Shown: in pieces, positions 1 through 8,116 of the stretch
Layout: each line of letters starts with the position of its first letter
Numbering within the stretch: the stretch's first letter is position 1
Assembly: GCA_038237245.1 (NCBI GenBank)
Contig: JBBRYY010000005.1
Span: 1-64,000, forward strand
Reading direction: 5' to 3'
Source of the DNA: FEN-1250 sp038237245
Lineage (GTDB): Bacteria > Gemmatimonadota > Gemmatimonadetes > Gemmatimonadales > Gemmatimonadaceae
DNA length: 64,000 bases
Notes under the pieces: generated by a model
What the model was told of the DNA's origin: nothing
Database searches by the model: none
What the model saw: the letters and a program-made list of their open reading frames with translations, nothing else
Program-made: the position numbers and the translations under genes

Positions 1-432
1 GTCATCTGGCGCTCCGGCAAGATCAAGCGAGAGCTGCGCGAGCGCAATTTGTTCGATGTCTCGTGTACGGTCGTGCATCAAGACCTCGCGAAGCTCTCTC
101 CATCCTCCAGGCTGGCGCACATCGACGAGTGCACGCACGCCCGACTGCCCGAGGGATAGTACTGCTCGAGGAGTGCCGGCTTCGAACTGTGTGAGTAGGG
201 CAACCGCAGGAATCCGAGGAAACTCACGCACGATGCGTCCGAAGCGTGACGCATCCTCTTCGCCCCCACATCGCGTGACCGAGACGACGACCGCACTCAC
301 ACGTTGTGCACGAAGATCTCCAATGAGATCATCGATCGAATCGCGATGTACTGTTCGATAGAAGCCTTCCCCCGCCGCGTCAACCCGTGACCGCTCACCG
401 GGCATGAGCATCGTGGCAACAGGGGTCAGCAT
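1..432 (-). CDS. Partial regulator-like protein, N-terminal 144 residues only
   Basis: The minus strand is open from an ATG at 430-432 to the window edge with no stop, giving a truncated product of at least 144 residues. I do not recognise the family with certainty. The fragment has no signal peptide or membrane segment. It has alternating beta-strand and helix segments (VSAVVVSVTR near residue 45, IPAVALLTQ near residue 76, VRALVDVRQ near residue 98) like the receiver-type or regulatory N-terminal half of a transcription factor, so a DNA-binding domain may lie beyond the edge; this is inference. Both edges are unusual: the gene reads away from rnpB, and its promoter would lie in the 433-560 gap. 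Confidence 0.6.
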   Translation of the reverse strand, partial: MLTPVATMLMPGERSRVDAAGEGFYRTVHRDSIDDLIGDLRAQRVSAVVVSVTRCGGEEDASRFGRIVREFPRIPAVALLTQFEAGTPRAVLSLGQSGVRALVDVRQPGGWRELREVLMHDRTRDIEQIALAQLSLDLAGAPDD

Positions 433-559
433 ACGAGAGGGTGGATTAGCGGAGAGCCGCATACGACACCAGGGCCATTGGGTGGGCCTGGAAGGAAGTC
501 GACCAGGACTTCCCAACTATATTTGGCAGCGTCAGCGTATCGTCAACGTAGCTTTTTGC

Positions 560-578
560 TATACTACAGAGACATAAT
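560..578 (+). promoter_or_regulatory. Promoter-like -10 sites before rnpB
   Basis: TATACT at 560-565 and CATAAT at 573-578 both resemble a sigma-70 -10 element just upstream of the predicted RNase P RNA 5' end. I cannot find a convincing -35 at the right distance from either, so the choice between them is open. Confidence 0.3.
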
Positions 579-580
579 CA

Positions 581-955
581 GGGTTGGTCGGACGGTCGCG
601 ACGGCGTATCGCCATCGAGGAAAGTCCGGGCTCCAGAGGGCGAACCGCCAGGTAACTCCTGGGCACCTCGTTCATTCGTGAGCGGTGGTGACGGATAGTG
701 CCACAGAAAACAAACCGCCGGCGAATTTTGGCCGGTAAGGGTGAAAAGGTGAGGTAAGAGCTCACCGCACAATCAGTAATGGTTGCGGCATGGTAAACCC
801 CGGTCGGAGCAAGGCCAAATAGGCGGCGAGGGATGGCCCATCTCGATCAAGACGCCGCGGGTAGGCTGCTAGAGTGTATGAGCAATCATACGCCGAGAGA
901 AATGACCGTCCGAGCAGGAAACTGCTCGACAAAACCCGGCTTATAGATCATCCCG
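581..955 (+). ncRNA. rnpB: RNase P RNA (bacterial type)
   Basis: This is the catalytic RNA of RNase P, which trims tRNA 5' leaders together with the RnpA protein encoded at 4938-5390. The universal core blocks are all present in order: GAGGAAAGTCCGGGCTC near 617, ACAGAAAACAAACCGCC near 703, a GGTAAGGGTGAAA block near 735, GGTAAACCCCGGTCGGAGCAAGG near 792 (quoted in parts: GGTAAACCCC then GGAGCAAGG), AGAAATGACCG near 897 and GACAAAACCCGGCTTA near 928. The ends GGGTTGGTC (581) and GATCATCCC (945) pair with one mismatch as helix P1, which sets the boundaries to within a few bases. It is followed by a long hairpin. Confidence 0.95.
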
Positions 956-966
956 TTTATGTCGTT

Positions 967-1001
967 CGATCTCCGGCAATCAATGCGATTGCCGGAGATC
1001 G
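967..1001 (+). terminator. Hairpin terminator-like structure after rnpB
   Basis: A perfect 15-bp stem (arms 967-981 and 987-1001) closes an AATGC loop 12 bases after the rnpB 3' end. The following bases are TTCGTATTC rather than a clean U-run, so termination may be imperfect or the hairpin may protect the precursor 3' end. Confidence 0.6.
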
Positions 1002-1084
1002 TTCGTATTCGTCCAGGACAGATCGGCACGAGTCTCGCGGGTTTTCGGAGTTACGAATAAAGAAAACATCCACAAGGATGCTCA

Positions 1085-1945
1085 ATGTTGTCGCGCAGAT
1101 CGTTTTACCAGATCATCGCCCTGATTTGCACATGCAGCTGCACACCAGTTCATCATCAACAGTCGGTAGCTACAGAGCCGGGCTCACATGATTCTGTAAG
1201 AGTTTCCCCGATTGATGGCTGGCTCCCACATCAGGCAGCGACAAGTGGACAGTACGTGGTCGAGGACAGCTCTACCATCTCGGTCAACAACGACTCCACA
1301 CAAGCTTCGTCGATCAACAGTAGAACAGTGTTTACATTGACGACGCAACTCGTGGGAGATTCCGCTTTGCTCCAGGCGAGAGTTGACTCTCTCTTCATAT
1401 CAGCTCACACGCCAACGATGAGAAGCACTTTCGACAGTAGTCTGTCGCAGTCGTTCCAGGCAACATTGTCCCCGACAGGAAAGGTCCAAACAATTGATGG
1501 CGCTATCAGCAATTCCTGTGTCGGGGGTCGCGATCCGGTAGCATCACGGATTTTTGATTTCACCATCAGCTATCCACGGCACAGAATCAAGGATGGCGAC
1601 AAATGGGCAGACACTACGCACATCACTACATGCCGTGGAAAAACGCTGTTACGTCAGGAGAGCATACGACAATATGAACTACTTGGTCGCATCGCTTTAC
1701 CGACTTCTTCAGCAATGAAGATCCAGCGAATTACATCAACTCGTTTTCTCGGAGCCAGAACAAATATCCAGAATCATCTCGAGATTGATGGATCCGGAAC
1801 TAGCACAACAACGCTCTACATCGACGATATTACTGGATTCCTGCTCAACGCTAAGAGTAAGTCCACTTCGACTTTGACTGTCTCGACTGCTAGAGGGTCA
1901 TACTCATTCATCCAGAATATCCTCACAGATATCACTCGTCGCTGA
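1085..1945 (+). CDS. Exported hypothetical protein
   Basis: Unrecognised 286-residue protein. The N-terminus has two Arg followed by a hydrophobic stretch and a Cys-rich segment (LICTCSC, residues 13-19), so it is exported and possibly a lipoprotein, although the lipobox is poor. The mature part is rich in Ser and Thr and reads as extended beta strands. The ATG at 1085 is supported by AAGG at 1074-1077. It is convergent with dnaN, whose stop lies 8 bases beyond. Codon use is AT-rich like dnaN and dnaA, unlike genes after 6 kb. Confidence 0.7.
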   Translation: MLSRRSFYQIIALICTCSCTPVHHQQSVATEPGSHDSVRVSPIDGWLPHQAATSGQYVVEDSSTISVNNDSTQASSINSRTVFTLTTQLVGDSALLQARVDSLFISAHTPTMRSTFDSSLSQSFQATLSPTGKVQTIDGAISNSCVGGRDPVASRIFDFTISYPRHRIKDGDKWADTTHITTCRGKTLLRQESIRQYELLGRIALPTSSAMKIQRITSTRFLGARTNIQNHLEIDGSGTSTTTLYIDDITGFLLNAKSKSTSTLTVSTARGSYSFIQNILTDITRR

Positions 1946-1952
1946 AAACCTT

Positions 1953-3065
1953 TTAGTCAACCAATCTGAGTGGCATGATGAGACACATGTACTTCGCAGA
2001 ATCATCCCAGCCAACAGGCTCCACCGTCGCTGCTCTTTCTGGAGCCTTGAAAGTGAGCTTCACCTCATCAGTCGGAAGGTTTCGGAGGATCTCAAGGAGA
2101 TAACTCGCGTTAAAACCAATATCAAGCGAATCTCCCTCAAAATTGATCGGAAGCTCATCTTGTGCTTCACCCAGATCTGGTGTTTGCACACTGAACTTGA
2201 GCATGCCGGAATTAAAAGACATTCGGATACGATGCGTCTGATCAGATGCAATAACGGACATACGCTTCAACGCCTGGATCAGTGCATTCCGATCTGCAAG
2301 TGCAATCCGATCATTATCCTTCGGAATCACTTGCTCATAATTCGGATATGGCCCTTCGATTAACCGTGTGTAGATCGCAGTGAATGGTGATCGAAATCCA
2401 AGATGATTATCCCCACGCGCTACTTCGAGCTCCTCCTCCGCAGGAAAGAGCCGGCGAATTTGTTCAAGAGCTTTCGGGGGAATAATGAGATCACTGGAGG
2501 GCACTCCAACAGCATTTATAGGCATCTCCATCTTTGCGAGCCGATGTCCATTAGTCGCTACCATCCGCATCTGATCTGGACGAAGCTCCCAAAGTACACC
2601 ATTGAGAATCGGCCGGCTTTCTTCTGTCGAAGACGCAAAAGCTGTATGCGCAATCAGTTTTTGTAAATCCCCAGAACGGATTCTCCAACTTTCTCCAAAT
2701 CGAATTGAAGGAAAACTCGGGAACTCATCCTTCGGTAGACCAAGCAATTTAAATTTGGACCGACTACACTCGAGCGTAACTTTTTGCTCTCCGCTCGCGC
2801 TTACTTTCACCGGCACAGACGGCAATTCGCGTACAATCTCCACTAGTTTTTTTGCGGGGATCGTAATTGCTCCCTGGACATCAACATCGGCCATTAATTC
2901 TGTACTAACAGCCATATCCAGGTCCGTACCAGAAAGACGGATTCCCCGTTCGGTCGTCTCGACAAGAAGATTCGCAAGAACAGGCAGCGTTGTTTTTGCA
3001 GGAACGCTCGCCGCTACAGCACTTAACCCTTCCTGTAGTTTCTCACGAGCGATCGTAAAGCGCAT
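1953..3065 (-). CDS. dnaN: DNA polymerase III beta sliding clamp
   Basis: 370-residue beta clamp, the ring that tethers DNA polymerase III to DNA. Length and the three-domain plan match the family: N-terminal block with the typical VLANLLVE segment near residue 29, central domain with FASSTEESRPILNG near residue 143, and a C-terminal YLLEIL and IMPLRLVD end that forms the partner-binding pocket. The ATG at 3065 is preceded by GAGGAG at good spacing on the minus strand. It lies downstream of dnaA in the same direction across a 217-base gap that looks like an origin. Confidence 0.97.
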   Translation of the reverse strand: MRFTIAREKLQEGLSAVAASVPAKTTLPVLANLLVETTERGIRLSGTDLDMAVSTELMADVDVQGAITIPAKKLVEIVRELPSVPVKVSASGEQKVTLECSRSKFKLLGLPKDEFPSFPSIRFGESWRIRSGDLQKLIAHTAFASSTEESRPILNGVLWELRPDQMRMVATNGHRLAKMEMPINAVGVPSSDLIIPPKALEQIRRLFPAEEELEVARGDNHLGFRSPFTAIYTRLIEGPYPNYEQVIPKDNDRIALADRNALIQALKRMSVIASDQTHRIRMSFNSGMLKFSVQTPDLGEAQDELPINFEGDSLDIGFNASYLLEILRNLPTDEVKLTFKAPERAATVEPVGWDDSAKYMCLIMPLRLVD

Positions 3066-3110
3066 TCCAGCTCCTCAGTTCATGGATGAAAATGGGTAGT
3101 GTACTACTGC

Positions 3111-3250
3111 TTTTATATAAGTAATTGGAACTAGTAGTAGCAGTAGAGAATGCTCATATGTGGAGACTGGAGTCAACTATTGTCTGATCATGGAGATATG
3201 GATTGCTGGAATATGTGAAAAAACAGGTGATATGGACAGTGATAAATATG
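3111..3250. other. oriC: Candidate replication origin (oriC) core between dnaA and dnaN
   Basis: Read on the minus strand from dnaA to dnaN, the gap holds five CATAT sites (3246-3250, 3230-3234, 3211-3215, 3196-3200, 3156-3160). Several are extended to TCCACATAT or TTCACATAT, and two give 7/9 matches to the DnaA box TTATCCACA (3159-3167 and 3214-3222). Then come CTACTGCTACTACTA (3132-3146) and an AT-rich TATATAA tract (3111-3120). The opposite strand of that triplet run reads 3'-GAT-5' repeats, the DnaA-trio pattern placed between boxes and the unwinding tract in other bacteria. Location between dnaA and dnaN is a common oriC site. No perfect DnaA box is present, so this is a candidate. Confidence 0.5.
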
Positions 3251-3282
3251 AGACGTTAGAGCTGATCTTTTAGGGTGGAAAG

Positions 3283-4671
3283 TTATCTTGGAAGGATTCT
3301 TAGATTATCACGTAAGGATGTGAAACGGCGCTTATAGTTAGGATCCTGCTGGAGTTGGAGAACTTTCTCTAAACTGTGGATGACGGTGGAATGATCCCGC
3401 CCACCAAATGCCGCACCGATTTCCACGAGTTGCAATCCAAGGAGTTCTCGGATCAAGTACATAGCGGTCTGGCGCGGGACGGTAAGATGTTTGGTACGGC
3501 TTTTTGAGCATAATCCTTCGATTGTGACACCCCACTCTTGAGCGACGGCCGCTTTGATCGTCATGATGTCGAGTCGTACTACTGCATCAACAGACTCATC
3601 TGTTCCTGGTTTGAGCTTATCTCGCAACGCTTCGCGAGCAAGACCGATGGTAACCGGCTGATGTTTTAGTGAAGCGTAAGCTAGTAGACGAATGATAGAG
3701 CCCTCGAGTTCACGTACACTTGACCAAACGTGGTGAGCAATGAATTGGATCACGTCGTCTGGAATGGTAAGCTCTAGGTGGTCGAGATGTGCTTTATTTT
3801 GGAGGATTGCGATCCGATGTTCGAGATCGGGTGGCTCGATATCAGCAACCATTCCCCATTGAAATCGACTTACCAAGCGGTTCTCAAGTCCAGGAATATC
3901 TCCAGGCGGTCGATCACTAGTTAGTACGATCTGACGACCAGCTTCGTAGAGCGCATTGAATGTGTGGAAGAATTCTTCTTGAGTGGCTTCTGTGCGTTTT
4001 AAGAAATGAACATCGTCCACAAGGAGCAGATCTACCTCTCTGTACCGTCTACGAAAAGCAGCTGTAGTTCTTGTTTGGATTGCCGAGATAAGCTCGTTTG
4101 TGAATTGCTCTGTCGCGACGAAGCATAGACGCATTTCTGGTGAGTTCTCGAGAATTTCGTGAGCAATTGCCTGCATGAGATGTGTTTTTCCGAGTCCGGT
4201 CTGTCCGTAGAGAAACAATGGATTGTAGACCTTCCCTGGTGATGCAGCAGCGGCCTGAGCAGCGGCAGCTGCAAGTTCGTTTGATTTTCCAATGACGAAA
4301 TTCCGAAATGTGTAGCGAGAGCTGAGTTGTGGATTCGAACGCGGCGGTGATCCATTACCGGGCTCACGAGTTTCGGGAAGCGGCGCGACAAAAAGGTCCA
4401 TTTGAGGCCGCCCACGTCGCTCCTCATCCACCTTGAAAACAATGTTTATCGGATGTCCGAGCGCTACTGGCGCATAACTGGCTAGTAACTGCGCGTGTTT
4501 TGACTCGTTCCACTCGGCTGTAAAGCGATCCGGCGCGCCAATGGTGATCGTGTCGCCATCAAGCTGAAGCGCAACCGTCGGCTCCAGCCATGTCTTAAAC
4601 GTCTGGGCTGGCAAGTCACCACGCGCTCGATCGAGCAAGCGCATCCAAATTTCGACTGCAGTCAAAGCCAT
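3283..4671 (-). CDS. dnaA: Chromosomal replication initiator DnaA
   Basis: 462-residue AAA+ initiator that binds oriC and opens it. Domain I covers about residues 1-80, followed by a short linker. The AAA+ domain has Walker A GQTGLGKT at 156-163 and a Walker B LLLVDD followed by HFL. The C-terminal DNA-binding domain carries the DnaA signature GGRDHSTVIHS. Length is normal. The ATG at 4671 has no clear Shine-Dalgarno; a DnaA-box-like site and a good promoter lie just upstream, which suggests autoregulation. It is divergent from rpmH, the usual bacterial arrangement. Confidence 0.97.
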   Translation of the reverse strand: MALTAVEIWMRLLDRARGDLPAQTFKTWLEPTVALQLDGDTITIGAPDRFTAEWNESKHAQLLASYAPVALGHPINIVFKVDEERRGRPQMDLFVAPLPETREPGNGSPPRSNPQLSSRYTFRNFVIGKSNELAAAAAQAAAASPGKVYNPLFLYGQTGLGKTHLMQAIAHEILENSPEMRLCFVATEQFTNELISAIQTRTTAAFRRRYREVDLLLVDDVHFLKRTEATQEEFFHTFNALYEAGRQIVLTSDRPPGDIPGLENRLVSRFQWGMVADIEPPDLEHRIAILQNKAHLDHLELTIPDDVIQFIAHHVWSSVRELEGSIIRLLAYASLKHQPVTIGLAREALRDKLKPGTDESVDAVVRLDIMTIKAAVAQEWGVTIEGLCSKSRTKHLTVPRQTAMYLIRELLGLQLVEIGAAFGGRDHSTVIHSLEKVLQLQQDPNYKRRFTSLRDNLRILPR

Positions 4672-4678
4672 TATTCGA

Positions 4679-4687
4679 TGTGGAAAA
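4679..4687 (-). promoter_or_regulatory. DnaA-box-like site in the dnaA leader
   Basis: TGTGGAAAA on the plus strand is TTTTCCACA on the other, an 8/9 match to the consensus TTATCCACA. It sits between the predicted dnaA transcription start (about 4695) and the start codon, the right place for repression of dnaA by its own product. Confidence 0.5.
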
Positions 4688-4701
4688 GTCTGGGGGACGC
4701 G

Positions 4702-4730
4702 AAAGTAGACCAGCTAGACAAAGAAGTCAA
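4702..4730 (-). promoter_or_regulatory. Predicted sigma-70 promoter of dnaA
   Basis: On the minus strand TTGACT (4725-4730) and TACTTT (4702-4707) are separated by exactly 17 bases. Transcription would start near 4695, giving a leader of about 25 bases that contains the DnaA-box-like site. Confidence 0.6.
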
Positions 4731-4781
4731 CGAAGTCTTTGGTCGTGCTCAACGCCTCGGCAGTCAGCTGCTTGGAGTTAG

Positions 4782-4810
4782 TTGACGTATGTCTCTGCAG
4801 TGACTATCTT
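4782..4810 (+). promoter_or_regulatory. Predicted sigma-70 promoter of rpmH-rnpA
   Basis: TTGACG (4782-4787) and TATCTT (4805-4810) are spaced by 17 bases, about 50 bases before the rpmH start. It points away from the dnaA promoter. Confidence 0.6.
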
Positions 4811-4860
4811 TAGCGTTCTGCGTTTACCGCCTTTTCTCTGCACTGCATGTTGGAGTTTTC

Positions 4861-5025
4861 ATGGGCAAGCCCACTTACCGACCCCGCAATAAGCGTCGTA
4901 TCCGGACGCATGGCTTTCGCGAACGTATGGCCACGCGTTGGGGACGCGATGTGCTCAATCGGCGGCGGAAGAAAGGGCGCAAGCAGCTCACCGTGCAACT
5001 TCCTTCGAAGTACGCAGGCGCCTGA
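4861..5025 (+). CDS. rpmH: 50S ribosomal protein L34
   Basis: A 54-residue, very basic protein starting MGKPTYRPRNKRR, with the family pattern HGFRERMATRWGRDVLNRRR and an RKGRKQL stretch. The ATG at 4861 has GGAG at 4852-4855. L34 is usually 44-50 residues; this one has a short C-terminal extension ending KYAGA. It lies between the dnaA promoter region and rnpA, as in most bacteria, and its 3' half overlaps the rnpA reading frame. Confidence 0.95.
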   Translation: MGKPTYRPRNKRRIRTHGFRERMATRWGRDVLNRRRKKGRKQLTVQLPSKYAGA

Positions 5026-5390
5026 CGGATTCTGCAGATAACCGCTTCCCACGCAGTCATCGTCTCACGCGGGGAGTTGAATTGCGTCTCGTTCTACGCG
5101 AAGGGAAGCGGATTCAACTCGAGCATCTCGAGCTCCGAATCGTCGCTTCTCTTCTGCATCATCCCCGCATAGGCTTCGTCGTTCCCAAGCATGGTCGCTC
5201 CATTGTGGAGCGTAATCGGCTGAAGCGACGACTCCGGGAGATCGTCCGCCTGAACATCCTGCAGCGGATTCCTTCCGTCGACATGATCGTTCGCGCTCGG
5301 CCCGGAGCCTATTCTGCCTCCTTCGCTTCCCTCGAGCGCGAGCTTCTCTCCGGAAGGGAACGCACCGAGCGACTCTTCAAGGCACTGTGA
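4938..5390 (+). CDS. rnpA: RNase P protein component
   Basis: Protein subunit of RNase P, partner of the rnpB RNA at 581-955. The core is clear: FVVPKHGRSIVERNRLKRRL matches the RNR motif that binds the RNA. The start is uncertain. The only in-frame ATG is at 4938, inside rpmH, giving 150 residues and an 88-base out-of-phase overlap. Otherwise a CTG at 5022 overlapping the rpmH stop would give about 122 residues, close to the usual size, and couple the two genes. The conserved region begins near FPRSHRL, after both candidates. The stop overlaps the yidD start. Confidence 0.9.
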   Translation: MGTRCAQSAAEERAQAAHRATSFEVRRRLTDSADNRFPRSHRLTRGVELRLVLREGKRIQLEHLELRIVASLLHHPRIGFVVPKHGRSIVERNRLKRRLREIVRLNILQRIPSVDMIVRARPGAYSASFASLERELLSGRERTERLFKAL

Positions 5391-5599
5391 TGCGGTGGCT
5401 CCTGGTGTCGCTTGTGCGGGGTTATCAGATCATTCTGTCTCCTGTTCTTCCCGCATCCTGTCGTTTCTTCCCAAGTTGCTCCGCCTACGCAATCGAAGCA
5501 CTCGAGCGACATGGTGCGCTAAAAGGGTCCGCACTTACCATTCGTAGACTTGCCCGGTGTCAGCCATTCTGTACGGGTGGCTACGATCCCGTGCCGTAA
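5390..5599 (+). CDS. yidD: Membrane protein insertion efficiency factor
   Basis: 69-residue YidD family protein that helps YidC insert inner-membrane proteins. It has the typical amphipathic N-terminus, then CRFFPSCSAYAIEAL with the conserved Cys pair, RRLARCQPF and the closing GGYDPVP. The ATG at 5390 overlaps the rnpA stop (TGATG); a GTG one codon earlier is also possible. It sits between rnpA and yidC, the standard order. Confidence 0.95.
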   Translation: MRWLLVSLVRGYQIILSPVLPASCRFFPSCSAYAIEALERHGALKGSALTIRRLARCQPFCTGGYDPVP

Positions 5600-5613
5600 T
5601 CTCTTCGTAATTC

Positions 5614-7290
5614 ATGGAAAAACGACTTCTCATAGCTCTCGCTCTGGCTGCGATCGTCATCGTCGTATCCCAGAAGCTCTTTCCAGCTCCACCCGTACCC
5701 GTGAAGCTGGTTGCAGATAGTATCACTCATGTGAGTGCGAAAGATTCTGCGGTTACAACGCGCGGACCCGATTCGGCTGTAGCTATAAGTGGTGCGACAA
5801 GAAGCAGTCCGTCCGTCGCCGGCAAGATGGAAGTCGCGGAAGCAACTTCGGACACACTGAGTGTGGTCACGCCGAAGGCGATGTACTACTTCACACCCCT
5901 GGGCGCGGCGCCGCTGGATGTCGTACTCAATGACTATCGCGTGATGCCGAAAGCCAGTAACCGGAATGTGAAACTCGGCCGGCCTCACGTCCCGCTCCTG
6001 AGCTATGCAGTGCTGAAGGGAAGAGACACCCTCGAGCTCGACAAGGTCAAGTTCAGCGTCGACACGGCAGCTCACTCGGCAACTCCCGGCATTGCCTTTG
6101 TCGCCGACGTTCAGGGTGCGCGCGTGTCGATTGCTTACGCGTTCAATGGCGAGGGATACCTTGCGAACGTACGCGGGAGGGTAAAAGGCATCGACTCGAC
6201 ATCGGTGCTGTTGATCCGGATGCATAAGGGACTGCCGTTCGTCGAAGCAGATTCCTCCGACGATCTACGAAGCCTCGCCTACGTAGCGAAGCCTCTCCAT
6301 GAGGACGCGCATAGCATCGCCTTCACGAAACTCGATTCCCTCGCGCCGAGCGTCGAGCGCGATTCTCTCGCGTGGGTAGCGAGCAAGAACAAGTATTTCC
6401 TGCTTGCGGTAATCGCGACACCGCCGGGAAAGCCATTCGGAGCCGCGGTATTCACACGCGGTCTTCACGAGCCGAAGGCCGTGAGCTCTGCTGACGCCCT
6501 GATTCTCCAGCCGTTGACTCAAAGCGGCGAATTTGCCTTCGACATGTACACCGGGCCGCAGGAATGGCGCCGCCTCCATCAGATGGGGCGGAATCTCGAG
6601 CACGTGAATCCGTATGGCTCGTTTCTTAGACCCATAGTCCAGCCATTCGCAACGATCGTCATGCAGGTCGTGCTGTGGATTCACGACCGGCTCAAGATCA
6701 ACTACGGATGGGTACTGATCATCTTCGGCATCACAATTCGCCTCCTGCTCTGGCCTTTGAACCAGGGTGCCATGCGCAACAGCTTGAAGTTGCAACGCAT
6801 CCAGCCGCAGCTGCAGGAAATTCAGAAGAAGTACAAATCAAATCCGGAAAAGCTGCAATCGGAAATGAGCAAGCTCTATAAGGATCACGGCATGAGCCCC
6901 TTCACGCCGCTCGCAGGATGCCTTCCGATGCTCATCCCAATGCCGGTGTTGTTCGCGCTGTACTTCGTATTTCAGAACACCATTGAATTCCGTGGCGTGT
7001 CATTCCTCTGGCTTCCGGATCTTTCACAGCGCGATCCCCTTTTCATCCTGCCGGCTGTGATGGGTATCTCGATGTACGTGCTCTCCTGGATTAGCTTGCG
7101 GTCAGGTCCGCCGAATCCACAGGCGAAGACGATGGCGTACATCTTTCCGGTAATGATGGTGGTCTTCTTCTGGCGCCTGGCAGCCGGGTTGAATCTGTAC
7201 TACGCCGTCCAGAATGTCGCGACGCTTCCCCAGCAATGGTTGATCGCACGCGAGCGCGCGAAGTTGGCCGATACTCCAGCGAGCGGATGA
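5614..7290 (+). CDS. yidC: Membrane protein insertase YidC
   Basis: 558-residue insertase for inner-membrane proteins. There is one N-terminal membrane segment (about 5-23), then a large periplasmic beta domain (about 60-330) typical of Gram-negative YidC, then the conserved insertase core with several membrane segments, including the FGITIRLLLWPLN and PFTPLAGCLPMLIPMPV blocks. The periplasmic domain argues for a diderm cell. It is 14 bases after yidD. The C-terminus lacks the long basic tail of some homologues. Confidence 0.96.
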   Translation: MEKRLLIALALAAIVIVVSQKLFPAPPVPVKLVADSITHVSAKDSAVTTRGPDSAVAISGATRSSPSVAGKMEVAEATSDTLSVVTPKAMYYFTPLGAAPLDVVLNDYRVMPKASNRNVKLGRPHVPLLSYAVLKGRDTLELDKVKFSVDTAAHSATPGIAFVADVQGARVSIAYAFNGEGYLANVRGRVKGIDSTSVLLIRMHKGLPFVEADSSDDLRSLAYVAKPLHEDAHSIAFTKLDSLAPSVERDSLAWVASKNKYFLLAVIATPPGKPFGAAVFTRGLHEPKAVSSADALILQPLTQSGEFAFDMYTGPQEWRRLHQMGRNLEHVNPYGSFLRPIVQPFATIVMQVVLWIHDRLKINYGWVLIIFGITIRLLLWPLNQGAMRNSLKLQRIQPQLQEIQKKYKSNPEKLQSEMSKLYKDHGMSPFTPLAGCLPMLIPMPVLFALYFVFQNTIEFRGVSFLWLPDLSQRDPLFILPAVMGISMYVLSWISLRSGPPNPQAKTMAYIFPVMMVVFFWRLAAGLNLYYAVQNVATLPQQWLIARERAKLADTPASG

Positions 7291-7300
7291 CGGCCGCACC

Positions 7301-8116
7301 GTGACGCCAGCAGCCGCGCCGCCAGCTCGGGAGCGGCTTCGCATCACCTACGTCGGCCACGCCACGCTCCTGCTGCACTTTGCAGACGTGTGCGTGTTGA
7401 CGGATCCGAATTTCGACGACAAGCTCGGCTATTTTCTCCCTCGCGTCACACCGCCAGGGGTGGGAATAGTCGAGCTTCCCCGTGTGGATGCGATACTGCT
7501 GACGCACGCGCATGCGGATCATCTGTCGTTTCGAACACTGCGAGCGCTCCCTGCCGGAATCGTGGTATACGCACCTCCCGTAATTTCCCGCTGGCTACAG
7601 CACGCCGGCATCGCATCCGCACGTCCGCTCGCGGCGGGGGAGCATGTGCAGATCGGCGCGCTCACCATCACGAGTGCGCGCGCGAAGCACGTCGGTGCAC
7701 GCTACGGGATCGACAGGTGGCGCGGTGACGCGCACATGTATCTGCTCGATGATGGTACGTCGTCGGTCCTCTTCACAGGAGATACCGCGATTACACCTGC
7801 TGCGGCCGACCTGGTACGGCAGATCGCCCCGCGCCAAGTAGATGTTGCGCTGCTGCCGATTGGCGATGCGCCGTGGTGGAAGCGGTATCTCTTTCGGCGC
7901 GGGCACCTCACGCCGGAGGACGCGCTCACCTTGTTCGAGCAGGTGAATGCCAGGCTGTTCGTCCCCTTCCACTGGGGCACCTTCCGACACGTCACATCGG
8001 GCGCGCACGACGCGATCAATGTGCTTCGCGCACTGCTTCCGAGGTATTCGCGACGCCCCGACGTACGGATTATCGCGCCCGGGGAAACGCTTTGCCTGAC
8101 GGTCGACGAACGATGA
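7301..8116 (+). CDS. MBL-fold metal-dependent hydrolase (UlaG/NAPE-PLD-like)
   Basis: 271-residue metallo-beta-lactamase-fold protein. The metal motif is HAHADH (H69, H71, D73, H74), with further ligands in FTGDTA and the late FHWGTF segment. The opening ITYVGHATLLLH and the DPNF element resemble the UlaG/NAPE-PLD branch, so a phospholipase-like or lactonase-like activity is possible; the substrate is unknown. The start is GTG 7301, 10 bases after yidC. Its TGA overlaps the mnmE ATG, so the two are probably translationally coupled. Confidence 0.8.
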   Translation: MTPAAAPPARERLRITYVGHATLLLHFADVCVLTDPNFDDKLGYFLPRVTPPGVGIVELPRVDAILLTHAHADHLSFRTLRALPAGIVVYAPPVISRWLQHAGIASARPLAAGEHVQIGALTITSARAKHVGARYGIDRWRGDAHMYLLDDGTSSVLFTGDTAITPAAADLVRQIAPRQVDVALLPIGDAPWWKRYLFRRGHLTPEDALTLFEQVNARLFVPFHWGTFRHVTSGAHDAINVLRALLPRYSRRPDVRIIAPGETLCLTVDER

